A stretch of DNA of 64,000 nucleotides from Gordonia oryzae (lineage in GTDB: Bacteria > Actinomycetota > Actinomycetes > Mycobacteriales > Mycobacteriaceae). Below are positions 1 to 10,004 of this stretch, piece by piece. The notes below the pieces were generated by a model, which saw only the letters and a program-made list of their open reading frames with translations, did not search any database and was not told the DNA's origin. A program made the translations under genes and the position numbers. The DNA is taken from the NCBI RefSeq assembly GCF_003797185.1, contig NZ_RKMH01000001.1:186001-250000 (forward strand). Direction: 5' to 3'. The stretch's first letter is position 1. The number at the start of each line of letters is the position of its first letter.

Positions 1-1
1 C

Positions 2-1696
2 GACGTCCTGCGGCTGGCCGTCCCACCCCGCCACGCGCGCACCGAGGCGCAACCGACCCCCATGCCGAGCACGGAGGTAGCGGCGCCCGACCGCAGTGCC
101 TGGCAGGCATATCGCACCGGCGCGGCGTTTGTGGAGTCATTGGCATCGTCGAGTCCACGCGCGGTGTGGCAAGCCACCCCGGGAGAGAGCTGGCCGCACC
201 GGCTCGCCGATCTGGCCGCGCTGACCGCCGCCGCCGGCCGCGGCGTGGTCATCGTCGTTCCCGACCAACGCGACCTTGATCGGCTTTCGGCGGCCTGCGA
301 GCCGCTGCTTGGCGATCGCTGCGTCACCCTCGCCGCGGGTCTGGGGCCGACCGCCCGCTATCGGCGGTGGCTCGCGGTACGGCGTGGAGGAGCCGACGTC
401 GTCCTCGGCACGCGCAGCGCGATTTTCGCGCCCGTGCACGATCTCGGGTTGATCGCGGTGTGGGACGACGGTGACGACAGCCTCAACGAACCGCGCGCGC
501 CGTATCCGCACCCCCGGGAGGTCGCGGTGCTGCGGGCCCATTACGAGCACGCGGGGTTGGTGATCGGCGGCTACGCGCGCACCGCCGAGGCGCAGGCACT
601 CGTCGCCTCGGGCTGGGCGCACGATCTCGTCGCCGAGCGGGCGGTCATCCGTGAACGTGGTGCCGCGATCGAGGCCATCACCGACGAGGACGTCCGTGTC
701 GCGCGGGACCCGATGGCTCGCACTGCACGTATCCCTGCGGTCGCTTTCGATGCGGCGCGGCGCGCGCTGGCCGCCGACGCGCCAGTGCTGTTCAGTGTCC
801 CGCGGCGCGGCTACATCCCGTCGCTGGCCTGTGCCCGCTGCCGCGAACATGCCCGCTGCCGGGCGTGCCACGGACCGTTGCAGATGGACGTCAACGGATC
901 GTTGTCCTGCCGGTGGTGTGGTCGTCGCGACACCGCCTTCCGATGCCCTGAGTGCGGTGGCACCCGCGTGCGCGCCCTCACCGTCGGCGCCCGCCGGACG
1001 GCGGAGGAACTGGGCCGGGCCTTCGCCGGCACGCCGGTCGTCACCAGCGGCGGGACCGGCGTCGTCGACGAGGTGGAGCCGGGACCGCGCGTGGTGGTGG
1101 CCACGCCCGGCGCCGAACCGGTCGCGCCGGGCGGTTACGGGGCCGCGGTCATCCTCGATACCTGGGCTCAGCTCGACCGAGCCGATCTGCGGGCCGAAGA
1201 AGATGCCGTGCGCCGGTGGATGGCGGTCGGCGCGTTGGTCCGGGCCCGGCGGCAGGGCGGGACGATGGTCATCGTCGCCGACTCGACGCTACATCCGGTA
1301 CAAGCGCTGATCCGTTGGGACCCGGTCGGTTTCGCCGAGGCCGAACTCGGGCGTCGCATCGACCTCGGCTTCCCGCCCGCGGTCACTATGGCTTCCATCG
1401 ACGGCCCGGCCGAGCTGGTCACCGGATTCCTCGACCAGATCGAGTTGCCCGACGCTGCCGACACGCTGGGCCCGGTTCCGCTGCCCGTCGGTGTCCGCCC
1501 GCCCGCGGGCAGCACCGACTGGGACCGGTCCGACGGTCACGGCGCTCCCGACCAGATCGAACGGATACTGATCCGCACCGACCGCCGCCATGGTCGGCGG
1601 CTTGCCGAGGCCTTGCGTGCCGCGCACATCCGACGCAATGCGCAACGCGAGACCGGACCGATCCGGGTCCAGGTCGATCCGCCTACGATCGGATGA
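2..1696 (+). CDS. priA: Primosomal protein N' (PriA), 5' end cut by window edge
   Basis: C-terminal part of PriA, the replication-restart protein. The reading frame is open from base 2 with no stop, and the residues before the first ATG at 62 ([12 protein letters not shown]) look like normal PriA sequence, so the gene starts before the window. A cysteine-rich zinc-binding section (CARC, CRAC, CRWC, CPEC) lies near nucleotides 830-960. The helicase signatures are degenerate: where a Walker A loop is expected there is [12 protein letters not shown], and the DEAH box position reads VWDDGDDS. Mycobacterial PriA is known to share this loss, so the protein probably acts as a structural loader and not as an active helicase. 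It is followed by fmt after a short gap of about 55 bp. Confidence 0.9.
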   Translation, partial: DVLRLAVPPRHARTEAQPTPMPSTEVAAPDRSAWQAYRTGAAFVESLASSSPRAVWQATPGESWPHRLADLAALTAAAGRGVVIVVPDQRDLDRLSAACEPLLGDRCVTLAAGLGPTARYRRWLAVRRGGADVVLGTRSAIFAPVHDLGLIAVWDDGDDSLNEPRAPYPHPREVAVLRAHYEHAGLVIGGYARTAEAQALVASGWAHDLVAERAVIRERGAAIEAITDEDVRVARDPMARTARIPAVAFDAARRALAADAPVLFSVPRRGYIPSLACARCREHARCRACHGPLQMDVNGSLSCRWCGRRDTAFRCPECGGTRVRALTVGARRTAEELGRAFAGTPVVTSGGTGVVDEVEPGPRVVVATPGAEPVAPGGYGAAVILDTWAQLDRADLRAEEDAVRRWMAVGALVRARRQGGTMVIVADSTLHPVQALIRWDPVGFAEAELGRRIDLGFPPAVTMASIDGPAELVTGFLDQIELPDAADTLGPVPLPVGVRPPAGSTDWDRSDGHGAPDQIERILIRTDRRHGRRLAEALRAAHIRRNAQRETGPIRVQVDPPTIG

Positions 1697-1751
1697 GCGC
1701 CGCGCACGTCGTGCGCGGATCGAGATGATCGTAGAAGTGGAGGAAACCGGC

Positions 1752-2687
1752 GTGAGAATCGTGTTCGCGGGAACACCGCAGGTCGCGGTGCCATCACTGC
1801 GAGGGCTCGTCGAGGGTTCCGAGCACGACGTCGTCGGCGTCATCTCCCGTCCGGATGCGGTCTCGGGACGCGGCCGCAAGGTGCACCGGTCGCCGGTCGC
1901 CGAACTCGCCGACGCCCATGGCATCCCGGTCATCACCCCGCGACGTCTCGGTGAACCCGAGGTCGCCGAGACGCTGCAGCTGTGGGCGCCCGACGCCGGG
2001 GCAGTCGTGGCCTACGGCGGACTGGTGCCGCCGTCGCTGCTCGAGCAGCCCACCCACGGCTGGATCAACCTGCATTTCTCGGTCCTGCCCGCATGGCGGG
2101 GCGCGGCGCCGGTCCAGGCGGCGATCGCCGCCGGTGATGCCACGACCGGAGCCAGCACCTTCCGGCTCGAGAAGGGCCTCGACACCGGACCGGTCTACGG
2201 GGTGCTGACCGAGACCATCCGTGACACCGATAGCAGCGGTGAACTCCTCGACCGTCTCGCCGACGCCGGGGCGGGTCTACTCGTTGACACCTTGTCGGGG
2301 ATCGAGGCGGGTGCGCTGACGCCGGTGCCGCAGCCGGCCGACGGCGTCAGCCACGCCCCGAAGGTCGAGGTCGACGATGCCCGGGTGCGGTGGGACCTGC
2401 CCGCGCACATCATTGATCGCCGCATTCGCGCGCATACGCCGGCACCGGGCGCGTGGACCACCCACGGTGACGTCCGACTCAAACTCGGGCCCGTCACGAT
2501 CGCGGATCCGACGGCACCCGAGGAGTTGGCGCCGGGTGAGGTCCACGTGACGAAGAAGGCCGTGTTCGTCGGGACGGGGACCACCCCGGTCCGTCTGGGC
2601 TCGGTGCAGGCACCAGGGAAGAAGCCGATGTCGGCGACCGACTGGGCTCGGGGCGCCCGCCTCGACGAGGGGAGTGTGCTCGGATGA
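1752..2687 (+). CDS. fmt: Methionyl-tRNA formyltransferase
   Basis: Formylates the amino group of Met on initiator tRNA using 10-formyl-THF. The protein of 311 residues has the family's usual length. It opens with the Rossmann-like start [16 protein letters not shown], and residues around 104-120 read [17 protein letters not shown], containing the catalytic Asn and His; the catalytic Asp follows in GLDTGPVY. I chose GTG 1752 because a GGAGG lies 8 bases upstream and the protein then begins exactly at the first beta strand. An ATG at 1725 is in frame but would add nine unconserved residues. The stop overlaps the rsmB start (ATGA), so the two genes are translationally coupled. Confidence 0.93.
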   Translation: MRIVFAGTPQVAVPSLRGLVEGSEHDVVGVISRPDAVSGRGRKVHRSPVAELADAHGIPVITPRRLGEPEVAETLQLWAPDAGAVVAYGGLVPPSLLEQPTHGWINLHFSVLPAWRGAAPVQAAIAAGDATTGASTFRLEKGLDTGPVYGVLTETIRDTDSSGELLDRLADAGAGLLVDTLSGIEAGALTPVPQPADGVSHAPKVEVDDARVRWDLPAHIIDRRIRAHTPAPGAWTTHGDVRLKLGPVTIADPTAPEELAPGEVHVTKKAVFVGTGTTPVRLGSVQAPGKKPMSATDWARGARLDEGSVLG

Positions 2688-4174
2688 GCAGACCACGCGG
2701 TGACCGCGACGGGACCAACCGCAGCGGGTCCAACCGCGACAGGTCCAACCGCAGCGGGACCGACCGAAGCAACCATCGTTCCGGTCCGGGACGCGGCTCC
2801 CGCAACGATCCGAAGGTGCGGGACAAGGCGGTCGATCCGGTCCGCGAGACCGCTCGCGACGTGTTGCGTGCGGTCCGTGAGCGCGACGCCTACGCCAACC
2901 TCGTACTGCCGAAGATGTTGCGGGAGCGCCACATCAGCGGTCGAGATGCCGCACTGGCCACCGAACTGACCTATGGTGCCGCACGCGCGCAGGGCATCCT
3001 CGACGCGGTTATCGCCGCCGCCGCGAACCGCCCGGTCGACGAGATCGACGGCAGGCTGATCGACGTGCTCCGCCTGGGCGCTTATCAGTTGTTGCGCACC
3101 AGGGTCGGTGCCCACGCGGCCGTCGACACCTCGGTGGACCTGGTCCGGTCCGAATCCGGTATCGGGCCCGCCGGATTCGTGAACGCGGTGCTGCGCAAGG
3201 TCTCTCAGCGCGACGAGGAGCTGTGGGTCGATCAGCTCGCCCCGTCCATGGCCGACGACCTGGTCGGTCACCTGGCCTTCCGGTATGCGCATCCGCGGTG
3301 GATTGCGGAGGTGTTCTACGACGCTCTCGGTGGGTCGTTCGGACAACTGCAGGCCGCGCTCGCCGCCGACGACGAGCGGCCACCGGTGCACCTCGTCGCG
3401 CGGCCCGGTTTCATCACGGCCGAGGAACTCGCGCTGACCAGTGGGGGAGAGGTTGGCAGATACTCGCCGTACTGTGTCTACCTGCCCGGCGGCGATCCCG
3501 GTGACGTGGAGGCGATCCGGCAGGGCTACGCCGGCGTGCAGGACGAGGGCAGCCAGTTGGTGGCGCGGGCGGTGACCGTGGCCGACATCGGCACCGACGG
3601 CGGTCGGTGGCTCGACATGTGTGCCGGGCCCGGCGGCAAGGCCGCCTTGATCGGTGCGCTCGCCGATATCGACAACGCGCACCTCGACGCCATCGAGGTC
3701 AGCGAGCATCGCGCCGACCTCATTCGCGGTGTGGTGCGCGATCTCCCGGTCGACGTCCATGTGGCCGATGCGCGCGATGTCACCGCCCACACCGGACTCG
3801 AGCCCGGCTTCGACCGAATTCTGCTCGACGCCCCGTGTACCGGCCTGGGATCGTTGCGCCGCCGGCCCGAGGCGCGGTGGCGCCGGCAGCCGACCGATGT
3901 TCCCGAACTCGTTGCGCTGCAGCGAGAGTTGCTGACCGAAGCACTGCGATTGGTTCGTCCCGGCGGGGTGGTGCTGTACTCCACGTGCTCCCCGCATCCG
4001 GCGGAGACCACCGACCTGGTGTCGAGCGTGCTCGAATCGGTCACGGCCGCACGCCAACTCGATGCGCGGCCGATCGTGGGCGCCACCGAACTCGGCGAGG
4101 GTCCGCACGTTCAGTTGTGGCCGCACATCCATGGCACCGACGCGATGTTCCTCGCCGCGCTGACGCGCTCCTGA
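2684..4174 (+). CDS. rsmB: 16S rRNA cytosine-C5 methyltransferase RsmB (Sun/Fmu)
   Basis: Methylates C967 (E. coli numbering) of 16S rRNA with SAM. After a 40-residue Arg/Asn/Ser-rich tail come a NusB-like RNA-binding domain (about residues 45-190) and a Rossmann methyltransferase domain. The SAM loop [11 protein letters not shown] is near residue 311, the motif IV cysteine in DAPCTGLGS near 384 and the motif VI catalytic cysteine in YSTCSPHP near 434. The tail is built of imperfect repeats of Asn-Arg-Ser-Gly type and is not part of the family core. The start overlaps fmt by four bases. No clear terminator follows; the next 400 bp are non-coding or IS-derived. Confidence 0.93.
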   Translation: MSRPRGDRDGTNRSGSNRDRSNRSGTDRSNHRSGPGRGSRNDPKVRDKAVDPVRETARDVLRAVRERDAYANLVLPKMLRERHISGRDAALATELTYGAARAQGILDAVIAAAANRPVDEIDGRLIDVLRLGAYQLLRTRVGAHAAVDTSVDLVRSESGIGPAGFVNAVLRKVSQRDEELWVDQLAPSMADDLVGHLAFRYAHPRWIAEVFYDALGGSFGQLQAALAADDERPPVHLVARPGFITAEELALTSGGEVGRYSPYCVYLPGGDPGDVEAIRQGYAGVQDEGSQLVARAVTVADIGTDGGRWLDMCAGPGGKAALIGALADIDNAHLDAIEVSEHRADLIRGVVRDLPVDVHVADARDVTAHTGLEPGFDRILLDAPCTGLGSLRRRPEARWRRQPTDVPELVALQRELLTEALRLVRPGGVVLYSTCSPHPAETTDLVSSVLESVTAARQLDARPIVGATELGEGPHVQLWPHIHGTDAMFLAALTRS

Positions 4175-4587
4175 GACGCGCGAACCGAGGAAGCGGACCG
4201 GACAGGGGCAGACGGCGACGCCCTCGGCTGTCGCTGATCGCCATACGCCGACGGCCTCGGTGACAGGGAGCCGGAGTGCGTTGTTGCTGGCAGATGGGGA
4301 TGCGCTCTCTATCAATCAGTGAAGACTAGAGGCGAGCCGCTCGGTCGGGATCTGACTTTCCATTAATCTAACTCTCGCTTACCTACGTGGGCAGTCCTTC
4401 TTTGGACGTGTCGGCCTCGGCCGGGCAGCTCACCACCTGGCGGTGGTTGGTGGTCGTGCCGGGCGGGATGTGACTTGATAGGACCCTGAGTTCCGAGTGC
4501 CCCGTCGCTGACAAGTTCGCCCGGTCGGCGTCGGTCATCCAACACCGCACTGTGAGCAATGATGCGAGTGAAGGAGACCGCTCCACA
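4175..4587. other. Non-coding stretch before the IS110 relic
   Basis: No convincing gene on either strand. From about 4340 onward composition becomes less GC-rich and shows IS110-like 'left end' character, leading directly into the transposase relic. In IS110 elements this upstream segment encodes the bridge RNA that guides recombination, so part of it may be a dead bridge-RNA locus. The boundary with ancestral rsmB-rpe spacer cannot be set by eye. Confidence 0.4.
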
Positions 4588-5658
4588 ATGACAGCAGTAC
4601 CGGCCTGTGAGCAAGAGTCGATCATCGTCAGCATCGACACCTACAAGGACACGCGGCGATCCTGAGCATGCGCGGAGAATTCCTCGCCGACAAGCAATCC
4701 CCAGCCCAGCACGCGGCTGCGCATAGCTCTTGACCTGGACCGCGACCGTCGGCCGGTCTCCACGTTCGGCGTCGAGTGCACCGGCTTCTACGACGCCGAC
4801 CTCGTCCGGCACTTGCTGGTCGAAGGCCACGGCGTTCGGGAGATCAACCTCCCCCACGCCAACACCGCCGCGCGTCGCGGCAAGACCCGACGCGGTCGAT
4901 GCCAAGGCCGCGGCCCGCAAGGTCCTCGCCGGAGAGGCTCCGGTGGTGCCCAAGAACACCAGGGGCGCTGTCGAGTCGATCCGGATGCTCACCCTGGCCC
5001 GCAACTCCACCGTCAAGCCACGCTCGACGGCGCAGACCCAGTTGCAGAACGTGCTCGTCACCGCCCCGTACGCGTTGCGGGAGTAGATCAACGCCGAAGC
5101 CTCCGGCTCGATAGCCCGCGTCGCGCTCTGCCAGCGGCCGCGTCTGGACCTCGCCAAGCTCGCGGACCCGGCCCACGCCGCGAAGCTCACCCTCCGCCAG
5201 CTGGCGCAGCGCGTCGAGAGTCTGGACGCCGAGATCTCCGACCTCGACCGCGAACTCAAGACGCTCGCCGACGCCACCACACCGACGCTCGTCTTTAAGG
5301 CTGGCATAGGAACCGGGCGCGCCGCGCAGGTCCTGAGCAGTGATGGTGAGAACATTGCCCGCCTGCATTCCGACGCTGCGTTCGCCAGCTTGTGTGGCGC
5401 GGCTCCGATCCCCGTCGCCTCGGGCAGGACCCACCGCATGCGCCTACACCGCGGTGGTGACCGCCAAGCCAACCGGGCACTGCACATGATCGCCGTCGTC
5501 CGCCTGCGCTACGACCCGAATACCATCGCCTACGTGGAACGCAGACTCGCAGAAGGACTCTCTAAGAAGGACACGTCCGGCGCTGCCTGAAACGGTTCAT
5601 CGCCCGCGAAGTGTTCCACGACCTCACCACCGGATTGGTCCTCCGGCCGCCGGTCTAA
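4588..5658 (+). pseudogene. IS110-family transposase, degenerate
   Basis: Fragments in three frames line up with an IS110/IS1111 (DEDD plus Tnp20 domain) transposase. ATG 4588 begins an N-terminus ending VSIDTYKDTRRS then stop, resembling the family VGVDTHKDTH. A further piece reads FGVECTGFYDADLVRHLL from about 4770, then after a frameshift DAVDAKAAARKVLAGEAPVV from about 4890, with an in-frame stop at 5084-5086. The C-terminal domain is recognisable in LHSDAAFASLCGAAPIPVAS and HRGGDRQANRALHMIAV (about 5365-5490), and a last frameshift near 5575 leads to LKRFIAREVFHDLTTG. At least three frameshifts and two stops make it inactive. The expected Ser in the Tnp20 core is partly lost. Confidence 0.8.
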
Positions 5659-5708
5659 ATGACGTTCAGTCCGTTGCTCCTTGGTTGTCCCTCGCGCGAC
5701 GCGGTCGG

Positions 5709-6338
5709 TCAATGGTCATCTGTGGCGTGGCGCATTTGTTGCCGTGTGAGGTCGCCCATAGCGACCACACCCTGCGCAATCTGGGCAGCGAGTCGCGAGA
5801 GGTCGCTGTCGGCGTGTTCTGGAAAGTTGGAGGTTGCCGCGAGAGTGGCAAATCCGTGGCACAGTGACCATCCCGCCAGGGCGAGTCCTTGAACCTCGTC
5901 GTCGGTGACCTGCCCGGACAGACCTGCGGTGAGGTCGGTCCGGGCCGTGGCATACAGCACGTCAAACGCCGAACTCTTGGCGTGCATCAACTCGAGGTCA
6001 TCGCCGCGGTACAGATTCGGGCGGAACATTACTTCGAAGTATCCGCGGTGGGTCAGGGCGAAGGCTATGTAGGCTTGGCCGCCACTGAGGAAGCCGTCAG
6101 TGGCAGCCGCTCGGATCATCTCTGCTTGGAGGCGAAATCCTTCAGTCGCCACGGCGGTAAATATTCCGGTCTTGTCGCCGAACTTGTAGGCCAGCGCAGC
6201 ATGCGAGACACCAGCGCGCCGCGCGATACGGCGCATGCTCACCGCAGCCACGCCCACCGTCTCGACTTCCGCTACCGCACCGTCGATCGCCACGCGGTCG
6301 ATCTGCCCATGATGGTACGGGCGCTGCACGTCGGCCAT
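5709..6338 (-). CDS. TetR/AcrR family transcriptional regulator
   Basis: A 209-residue repressor-type protein. Residues about 15-60 form the TetR helix-turn-helix (MRRIARRAGVSHAALAYKFG); the rest resembles the WHG-type ligand-binding domain, with GYFEVMFRPNLYR in the middle and helices that include LALAGWSLCHGFATL. It is transcribed away from the membrane protein at 6448, with about 110 bp between them, so it most likely represses itself and that neighbour. A candidate operator is listed at 6366-6388. The ligand cannot be told from sequence. It lies in the accessory insert next to the IS110 relic. Confidence 0.88.
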   Translation of the reverse strand: MADVQRPYHHGQIDRVAIDGAVAEVETVGVAAVSMRRIARRAGVSHAALAYKFGDKTGIFTAVATEGFRLQAEMIRAAATDGFLSGGQAYIAFALTHRGYFEVMFRPNLYRGDDLELMHAKSSAFDVLYATARTDLTAGLSGQVTDDEVQGLALAGWSLCHGFATLAATSNFPEHADSDLSRLAAQIAQGVVAMGDLTRQQMRHATDDH

Positions 6339-6365
6339 AGCCAGCTATCCTACCGGCCAGATTTG

Positions 6366-6388
6366 ACCATTGATAAGTTTCGAACGGT
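6366..6388. promoter_or_regulatory. Possible TetR operator in divergent spacer
   Basis: Imperfect inverted repeat ACCATT-N11-AACGGT in the spacer between the TetR gene and the membrane protein. The arms match at five of six positions. The position is right for autoregulation, but the symmetry is weak. Confidence 0.3.
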
Positions 6389-6447
6389 GAGCCATACTCA
6401 TTCCGTCACGAACTGTCCAGCGGCAAGATGCTCGCTGAGGAGGACCA

Positions 6448-7146
6448 ATGGTCGAGAAGAGCAACTCGCGGTTCCCCATGCGGTCCTGGATGCCGGCTCG
6501 CGTGGCCCGGTGGGCTGGGATAGCTGGATTCGTCATCCCGGCCTTCACCCTGCTGACCTACCCAATCTGGTTGATGCAGCGCCCGCACCTAGACGGGGTT
6601 GAACTGGCGCAGTGGGCCATCCATCAGCATGGTCGCCTCGTCGCTACCATGCTGCTCGATGTCGTCGGCGTCACGATCTGGTACATTTTCGGAGCCGCGA
6701 CCTGGACCTACCTGCGTGATCGGCTTCCGGCAACATCGCCGCTTCCAGCCTGTTTCGGTGTCAGCTTTGTTGGGTGCGTAACGCTGCTGCTGAGCGGGTT
6801 TACCGCGTTTGCACTCTTCCTGTACCGTCCGCACAGCCCCGAAGTGTCAACACTGCTGTACGACGTGACTTTCGGGCTGCTCGCGGTCTCCGGATTGCCG
6901 ACCATCGTGGCCTCGGGATCTTGCTCGATCGCCGTATATGTGCACCGCGTACTACCTCGGTGGGCCGGGCACCTTGCGCTCGCGACCGCGGTAGTGCACC
7001 CGGTCCTATTGGCAACACTGACCATTCGCGGCGGGCCACTTTCACTTGAAGGGTTCGCGATCGCCGCCATGCCGGCATTTCTCTTTGTCTGGATCCTCGG
7101 TACTGCCCTTGCTATGCCCCGCTCTAGTGAGCAATCCGACTCTTGA
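6448..7146 (+). CDS. Multi-pass membrane protein of unknown function (DUF4386-like)
   Basis: A 232-residue protein with about six hydrophobic segments: IAGFVIPAFTLLTYPIW near residue 25, MLLDVVGVTIWYIFGAA near 68, FVGCVTLLLSGFTAFALFL near 105, VTFGLLAVSGLPTIVASG near 140, LALATAVVHPVLLATL near 175 and a C-terminal one near 210. The layout resembles small DUF4386/DUF998-type membrane proteins; no catalytic motif is visible. A GAGGA sequence sits 7 bases before ATG 6448. It is divergent from a TetR regulator that probably controls it, a layout common for stress-inducible membrane proteins. Function unknown. Confidence 0.8.
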   Translation: MVEKSNSRFPMRSWMPARVARWAGIAGFVIPAFTLLTYPIWLMQRPHLDGVELAQWAIHQHGRLVATMLLDVVGVTIWYIFGAATWTYLRDRLPATSPLPACFGVSFVGCVTLLLSGFTAFALFLYRPHSPEVSTLLYDVTFGLLAVSGLPTIVASGSCSIAVYVHRVLPRWAGHLALATAVVHPVLLATLTIRGGPLSLEGFAIAAMPAFLFVWILGTALAMPRSSEQSDS

Positions 7147-7477
7147 AACTGGTCGGCTTGACATCTATAGGACCGTCGCGCGGTGTCGATCGACAGATGG
7201 GTCGCCGATGCGGCGGTGACCACCCAGGTCGGCTTCGTCGACGACGAGGTAAGCGCCCTGATCGGACGCGCCGGACGTGACATCGCCTCACGTCGGGGAT
7301 GGTGCTCGCTCTCGAACAATGCTCGGCGGGAGTAGCGGCGATCTCGTCGTCAACCCCGACCGGTGGCCTGGTTCTGGCCGACGGACCCGTCGGCGCGCAC
7401 GCAGCGGCGATCACCAACGACCGACCGCGTATCCGCACGGTGACATGACCGATCCGGGGGCATGACCTGCCCGGCAG
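7147..7477. other. No confident gene; possible decayed reading frame
   Basis: Two short plus-strand segments in different frames have protein-like composition: a GTG-started piece at 7183 reading VSIDRWVADAAVTTQVGFVD, and one at 7299 reading MVLALEQCSAGVAAIS and ending at a TGA near 7448. Together they look like one small gene broken by a frameshift near 7298, but I do not recognise the family. Confidence 0.35.
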
Positions 7478-7921
7478 TCACCGATCCGGCACCAGGGTGC
7501 CCTGGTGATACAGCGCCACCCAGTGCCCACCATCGTCGTCGCAATTGTCGTACCGCCAGAGTGTTGCCCGCCGCGACACCCTCTCACCCTGGTGCAGCGT
7601 ATAGGTGACCAACTGGGTGGCAGGGGCGATACTGCGCACCGCGAAATCCTCGACGCGCCAGTTCTCTTCGAGGTCGGCCGGGGCTGTGGTGCTGGCATGC
7701 CGCCGGGCGAGCACCGACCACACGTGTTCGCGGTCGTAGCGACTGCCCGAGGCGCCGACCTCTGAGAAGTCCACATCGGTCATCCGGTCGAATTCGGCGC
7801 GGGAGAAGCCGCGCTCCCAGCGGTGAAAGATCGGTTCGCACCGCCGCAGGGCGCCCGCGACCCCACCGGAGTCCTCGCCCGCGACCCCACCGGTGTCGTT
7901 GCTCGAGCGCTCGTCGTCCAT
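7478..7921 (-). CDS. NTF2-like (DUF4440-type) protein
   Basis: A 147-residue cytoplasmic protein. After an N-terminal tail with the repeated GGVAG pentapeptide (from a near-duplicate 14-base DNA motif around 7857-7891), the body reads [20 protein letters not shown] and then [18 protein letters not shown], the pattern of DUF4440/SnoaL-like NTF2-fold proteins; strands such as [11 protein letters not shown] and [10 protein letters not shown] follow. These folds bind small ligands or act as minor enzymes; the ligand is not predictable here. I chose the internal ATG at 7921, since the longer frame from 7963 adds residues overlapping the divergent rpe promoter. It is transcribed away from rpe. Confidence 0.75.
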   Translation of the reverse strand: MDDERSSNDTGGVAGEDSGGVAGALRRCEPIFHRWERGFSRAEFDRMTDVDFSEVGASGSRYDREHVWSVLARRHASTTAPADLEENWRVEDFAVRSIAPATQLVTYTLHQGERVSRRATLWRYDNCDDDGGHWVALYHQGTLVPDR

Positions 7922-8004
7922 GGTGTCCAGTGTCGCACCGGCGGCGATCGGCGGGCGCCACACCCGACTTCGTCGGTGTCGCCCGGCCGCGTATGTTGTC
8001 TGCC

Positions 8005-8703
8005 ATGAGTTCCCCGATTGCCCCGATGATCGCCCCGTCGATCCTCTCGGCCGACTTCGCCAACCTCGCCGCCGAGGCCGGCGCGGTCTCCGGACCGGGA
8101 CCCTCGCGCGCCGACTGGTTGCACGTGGACGTGATGGACGCCCACTTCGTCCCCAACCTGACCCTCGGGCTGCCGGTCGTGGAGAGCCTGCTCAAGGCCA
8201 CCGACATCCCACTCGATTGCCACCTGATGATCGACGATCCCGGTCGTTGGGCGCCGCCGTACGCCGAGGCGGGCGCCTACAACGTCACGTTCCATGCCGA
8301 GGCGACCGTTGACCCGGTCGCCGTGGCCAAGGACATCCGGGCCGCGGGCGGAAAAGCCGGTCTCGCCCTCAAACCGGGCACCGCGCTCGAGCCGTATCTG
8401 GAAATCCTGCGCGACTTCGACACTGTGCTCGTGATGAGCGTCGAACCGGGTTTCGGTGGCCAGAAGTTCATGCCCGAGGTACTCGACAAGGTGCGCGAGA
8501 TCCGCACGATCGTCGATGCCGGCGAGTTGCGGCTGCTCGTGGAGATCGATGGGGGCATCCACGAGGGGACGATCGCCGAGGCCGCCGAGGCCGGTGTCGA
8601 CTGCTTCGTCGCCGGGTCCGCGGTCTACGGTCCCGCCGATGCCGGTGCCGCCGTCGCGGCGTTGCGTGAGAAGGCAACGGCGGCAAGGGTACACGCTCAC
8701 TGA
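8005..8703 (+). CDS. rpe: Ribulose-phosphate 3-epimerase
   Basis: Interconverts ribulose-5-phosphate and xylulose-5-phosphate in the pentose phosphate pathway. The 232-residue TIM barrel has all family marks: [13 protein letters not shown] at the N-terminus, the metal/catalytic [16 protein letters not shown] near 38, CHLMIDDP near 70, [11 protein letters not shown] near 145 and VEIDGGI with the second catalytic Asp near 178. ATG 8005 gives the usual start; ATG 7993 is an in-frame alternative adding four residues. The gene leads into ribD with only five bases between, so rpe and ribD are probably co-transcribed, as in mycobacteria. Confidence 0.95.
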   Translation: MSSPIAPMIAPSILSADFANLAAEAGAVSGPGPSRADWLHVDVMDAHFVPNLTLGLPVVESLLKATDIPLDCHLMIDDPGRWAPPYAEAGAYNVTFHAEATVDPVAVAKDIRAAGGKAGLALKPGTALEPYLEILRDFDTVLVMSVEPGFGGQKFMPEVLDKVREIRTIVDAGELRLLVEIDGGIHEGTIAEAAEAGVDCFVAGSAVYGPADAGAAVAALREKATAARVHAH

Positions 8704-8708
8704 CACCG

Positions 8709-9740
8709 ATGATCCCCGACGAGGCGGCGCTGGCCGCAGCGATGCGTGAGGCCGTCGCCGAATCGCGAGCGGCACTCGGTGGGGTGTCGCCGAATCCGGC
8801 GGTCGGCGCCGTGTTGTTGGCGCCGGACGGTACCGAGATCGCCCGCGGTCACACCCAGCCGCCGGGCGGTGCGCACGCTGAGATCGAGGCGCTGCGCCGC
8901 GCCGGGGATGCGGCGCGCGACGCGACCGCGGTGGTCACTCTCGAGCCGTGTAATCACACCGGACGCACCGGCCCGTGCGCCCAGGCGTTGATCGAGGCGG
9001 GGGTGGCCCGGGTGGTCTATGCCGTCAGCGACCCGAATCCGACCGCAGCGGGTGGTGCGGACCGGTTGCGTGCGGCGGGGATCGAGGTGATCGCGGGCGT
9101 GGGCGCCCTCGACGCGCGGTCGGGGCCGTTGCGCGGCTGGCTGTTTCGCCAACGGTTCGGACGCCCGCTGGTCACCGCGAAGGTCGCGTCCACCCTCGAC
9201 GGCCGGATCGCCGCGCCCGACGGCACGAGTCAGTGGATTACCGGCCCGCTGGCACGCGCCCGGGCCCATCGGCAGCGCGCCGAACTCGATGCGATCATCG
9301 TCGGCACCGGGACCGTCATTGCCGACGACCCCGCACTGACCGCCCGGTTACCCGACGGCACGCTGCATGCCCACCAACCCATTCGGGTTGCCATGGGGGA
9401 GCGCGACATTCCCGACGGCGCCCGGATTCGTGACACCACGGTGGGCGGGTTCCGGCATGTCCGTACCCATGATCCGGTCGAGGTGCTCGCGGCGCTGGAC
9501 AACACGACGTGGGTGCTGGTGGAGGGTGGTCCGCCGATCATCGGCGCGTTCCTCGACGCCGACCTCGTCGACGAGGTCGACAGCTATGTGGCGCCGACGA
9601 TCCTGGGTGCCGGGCCGTCGGCGGTCGAACGGGCCGCGACGATCACGCTCGCCGACGCAACCGAACTACATCTGGCCGGCGTCGAACAACTCGGTTCCGA
9701 CGTCCTGATCCGGAGTGTGTCCGACCGGCTACTGCCGTGA
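8709..9740 (+). CDS. ribD: Bifunctional diaminohydroxyphosphoribosylaminopyrimidine deaminase / reductase
   Basis: Carries out the second and third steps of riboflavin synthesis from GTP. The N-terminal deaminase domain (about 1-145) has the zinc site HAEIEAL and PCNHTGRTGPC. The C-terminal reductase domain (about 155-343) starts with VTAKVASTLDGRIA and contains DAIIVGTGTVIADDPAL and a glycine motif in VLVEGGPPIIGAFL. Length is normal. It is separated from the other rib genes by a small membrane protein and lies upstream of the FMN riboswitch, so it is not under that control. The 3' end overlaps the convergent small membrane gene by 12 bases. Confidence 0.95.
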   Translation: MIPDEAALAAAMREAVAESRAALGGVSPNPAVGAVLLAPDGTEIARGHTQPPGGAHAEIEALRRAGDAARDATAVVTLEPCNHTGRTGPCAQALIEAGVARVVYAVSDPNPTAAGGADRLRAAGIEVIAGVGALDARSGPLRGWLFRQRFGRPLVTAKVASTLDGRIAAPDGTSQWITGPLARARAHRQRAELDAIIVGTGTVIADDPALTARLPDGTLHAHQPIRVAMGERDIPDGARIRDTTVGGFRHVRTHDPVEVLAALDNTTWVLVEGGPPIIGAFLDADLVDEVDSYVAPTILGAGPSAVERAATITLADATELHLAGVEQLGSDVLIRSVSDRLLP

Positions 9741-10004
9741 ACGCTTGCGCGCGCCGTTGCGCCCAAGGATCCAGCCCGCGAGCAGGCCACCAAGCGCGAC
9801 GATGGTGAGGATCAGCCACTGCCATGAGCTGATGGAGAACATCAGGAACCGCACCTGCACGTGCTGGGTGTTCTGGGCGATGAAGATGATCGCGACGATA
9901 GTGAGGATCAGCGGGAGCCAAAAGCGTTTCAGGAGTCCCAGGACGATCTCGGCGGCTGTTCGACCAGCGGATCCGGTGGATGTCGGTGTCGACTTGTCGG
10001 CCAT
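9729..10004 (-). CDS. Small LapA-like membrane protein
   Basis: A 91-residue protein with two hydrophobic segments (about residues 29-47, LPLILTIVAIIFIAQNTQHV, and 59-82, WQWLILTIVALGGLLAGWIL) and a basic tail RNGARKRSRQ. This is the layout of LapA/DUF1049 domain proteins, where QN-Q-V-VRF follows the first segment; E. coli LapA helps lipopolysaccharide assembly, but the role in Gram-positives is unknown. The same frame stays open far upstream, but ATG 10004 gives the full domain, and the region above is non-coding riboswitch leader. It overlaps the end of ribD in convergent orientation. Confidence 0.85.
   Translation of the reverse strand: MADKSTPTSTGSAGRTAAEIVLGLLKRFWLPLILTIVAIIFIAQNTQHVQVRFLMFSISSWQWLILTIVALGGLLAGWILGRNGARKRSRQ

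Noticed and set aside
2195-4315. 706-codon open frame on the minus strand over fmt and rsmB
   Set aside because: High-GC DNA gives long antisense frames; the plus-strand genes have clear motifs and this frame has none.
4363-5487. Minus-strand frame of 374 codons over the IS110 relic
   Set aside because: The plus strand shows transposase fragments; the minus frame is a shadow.
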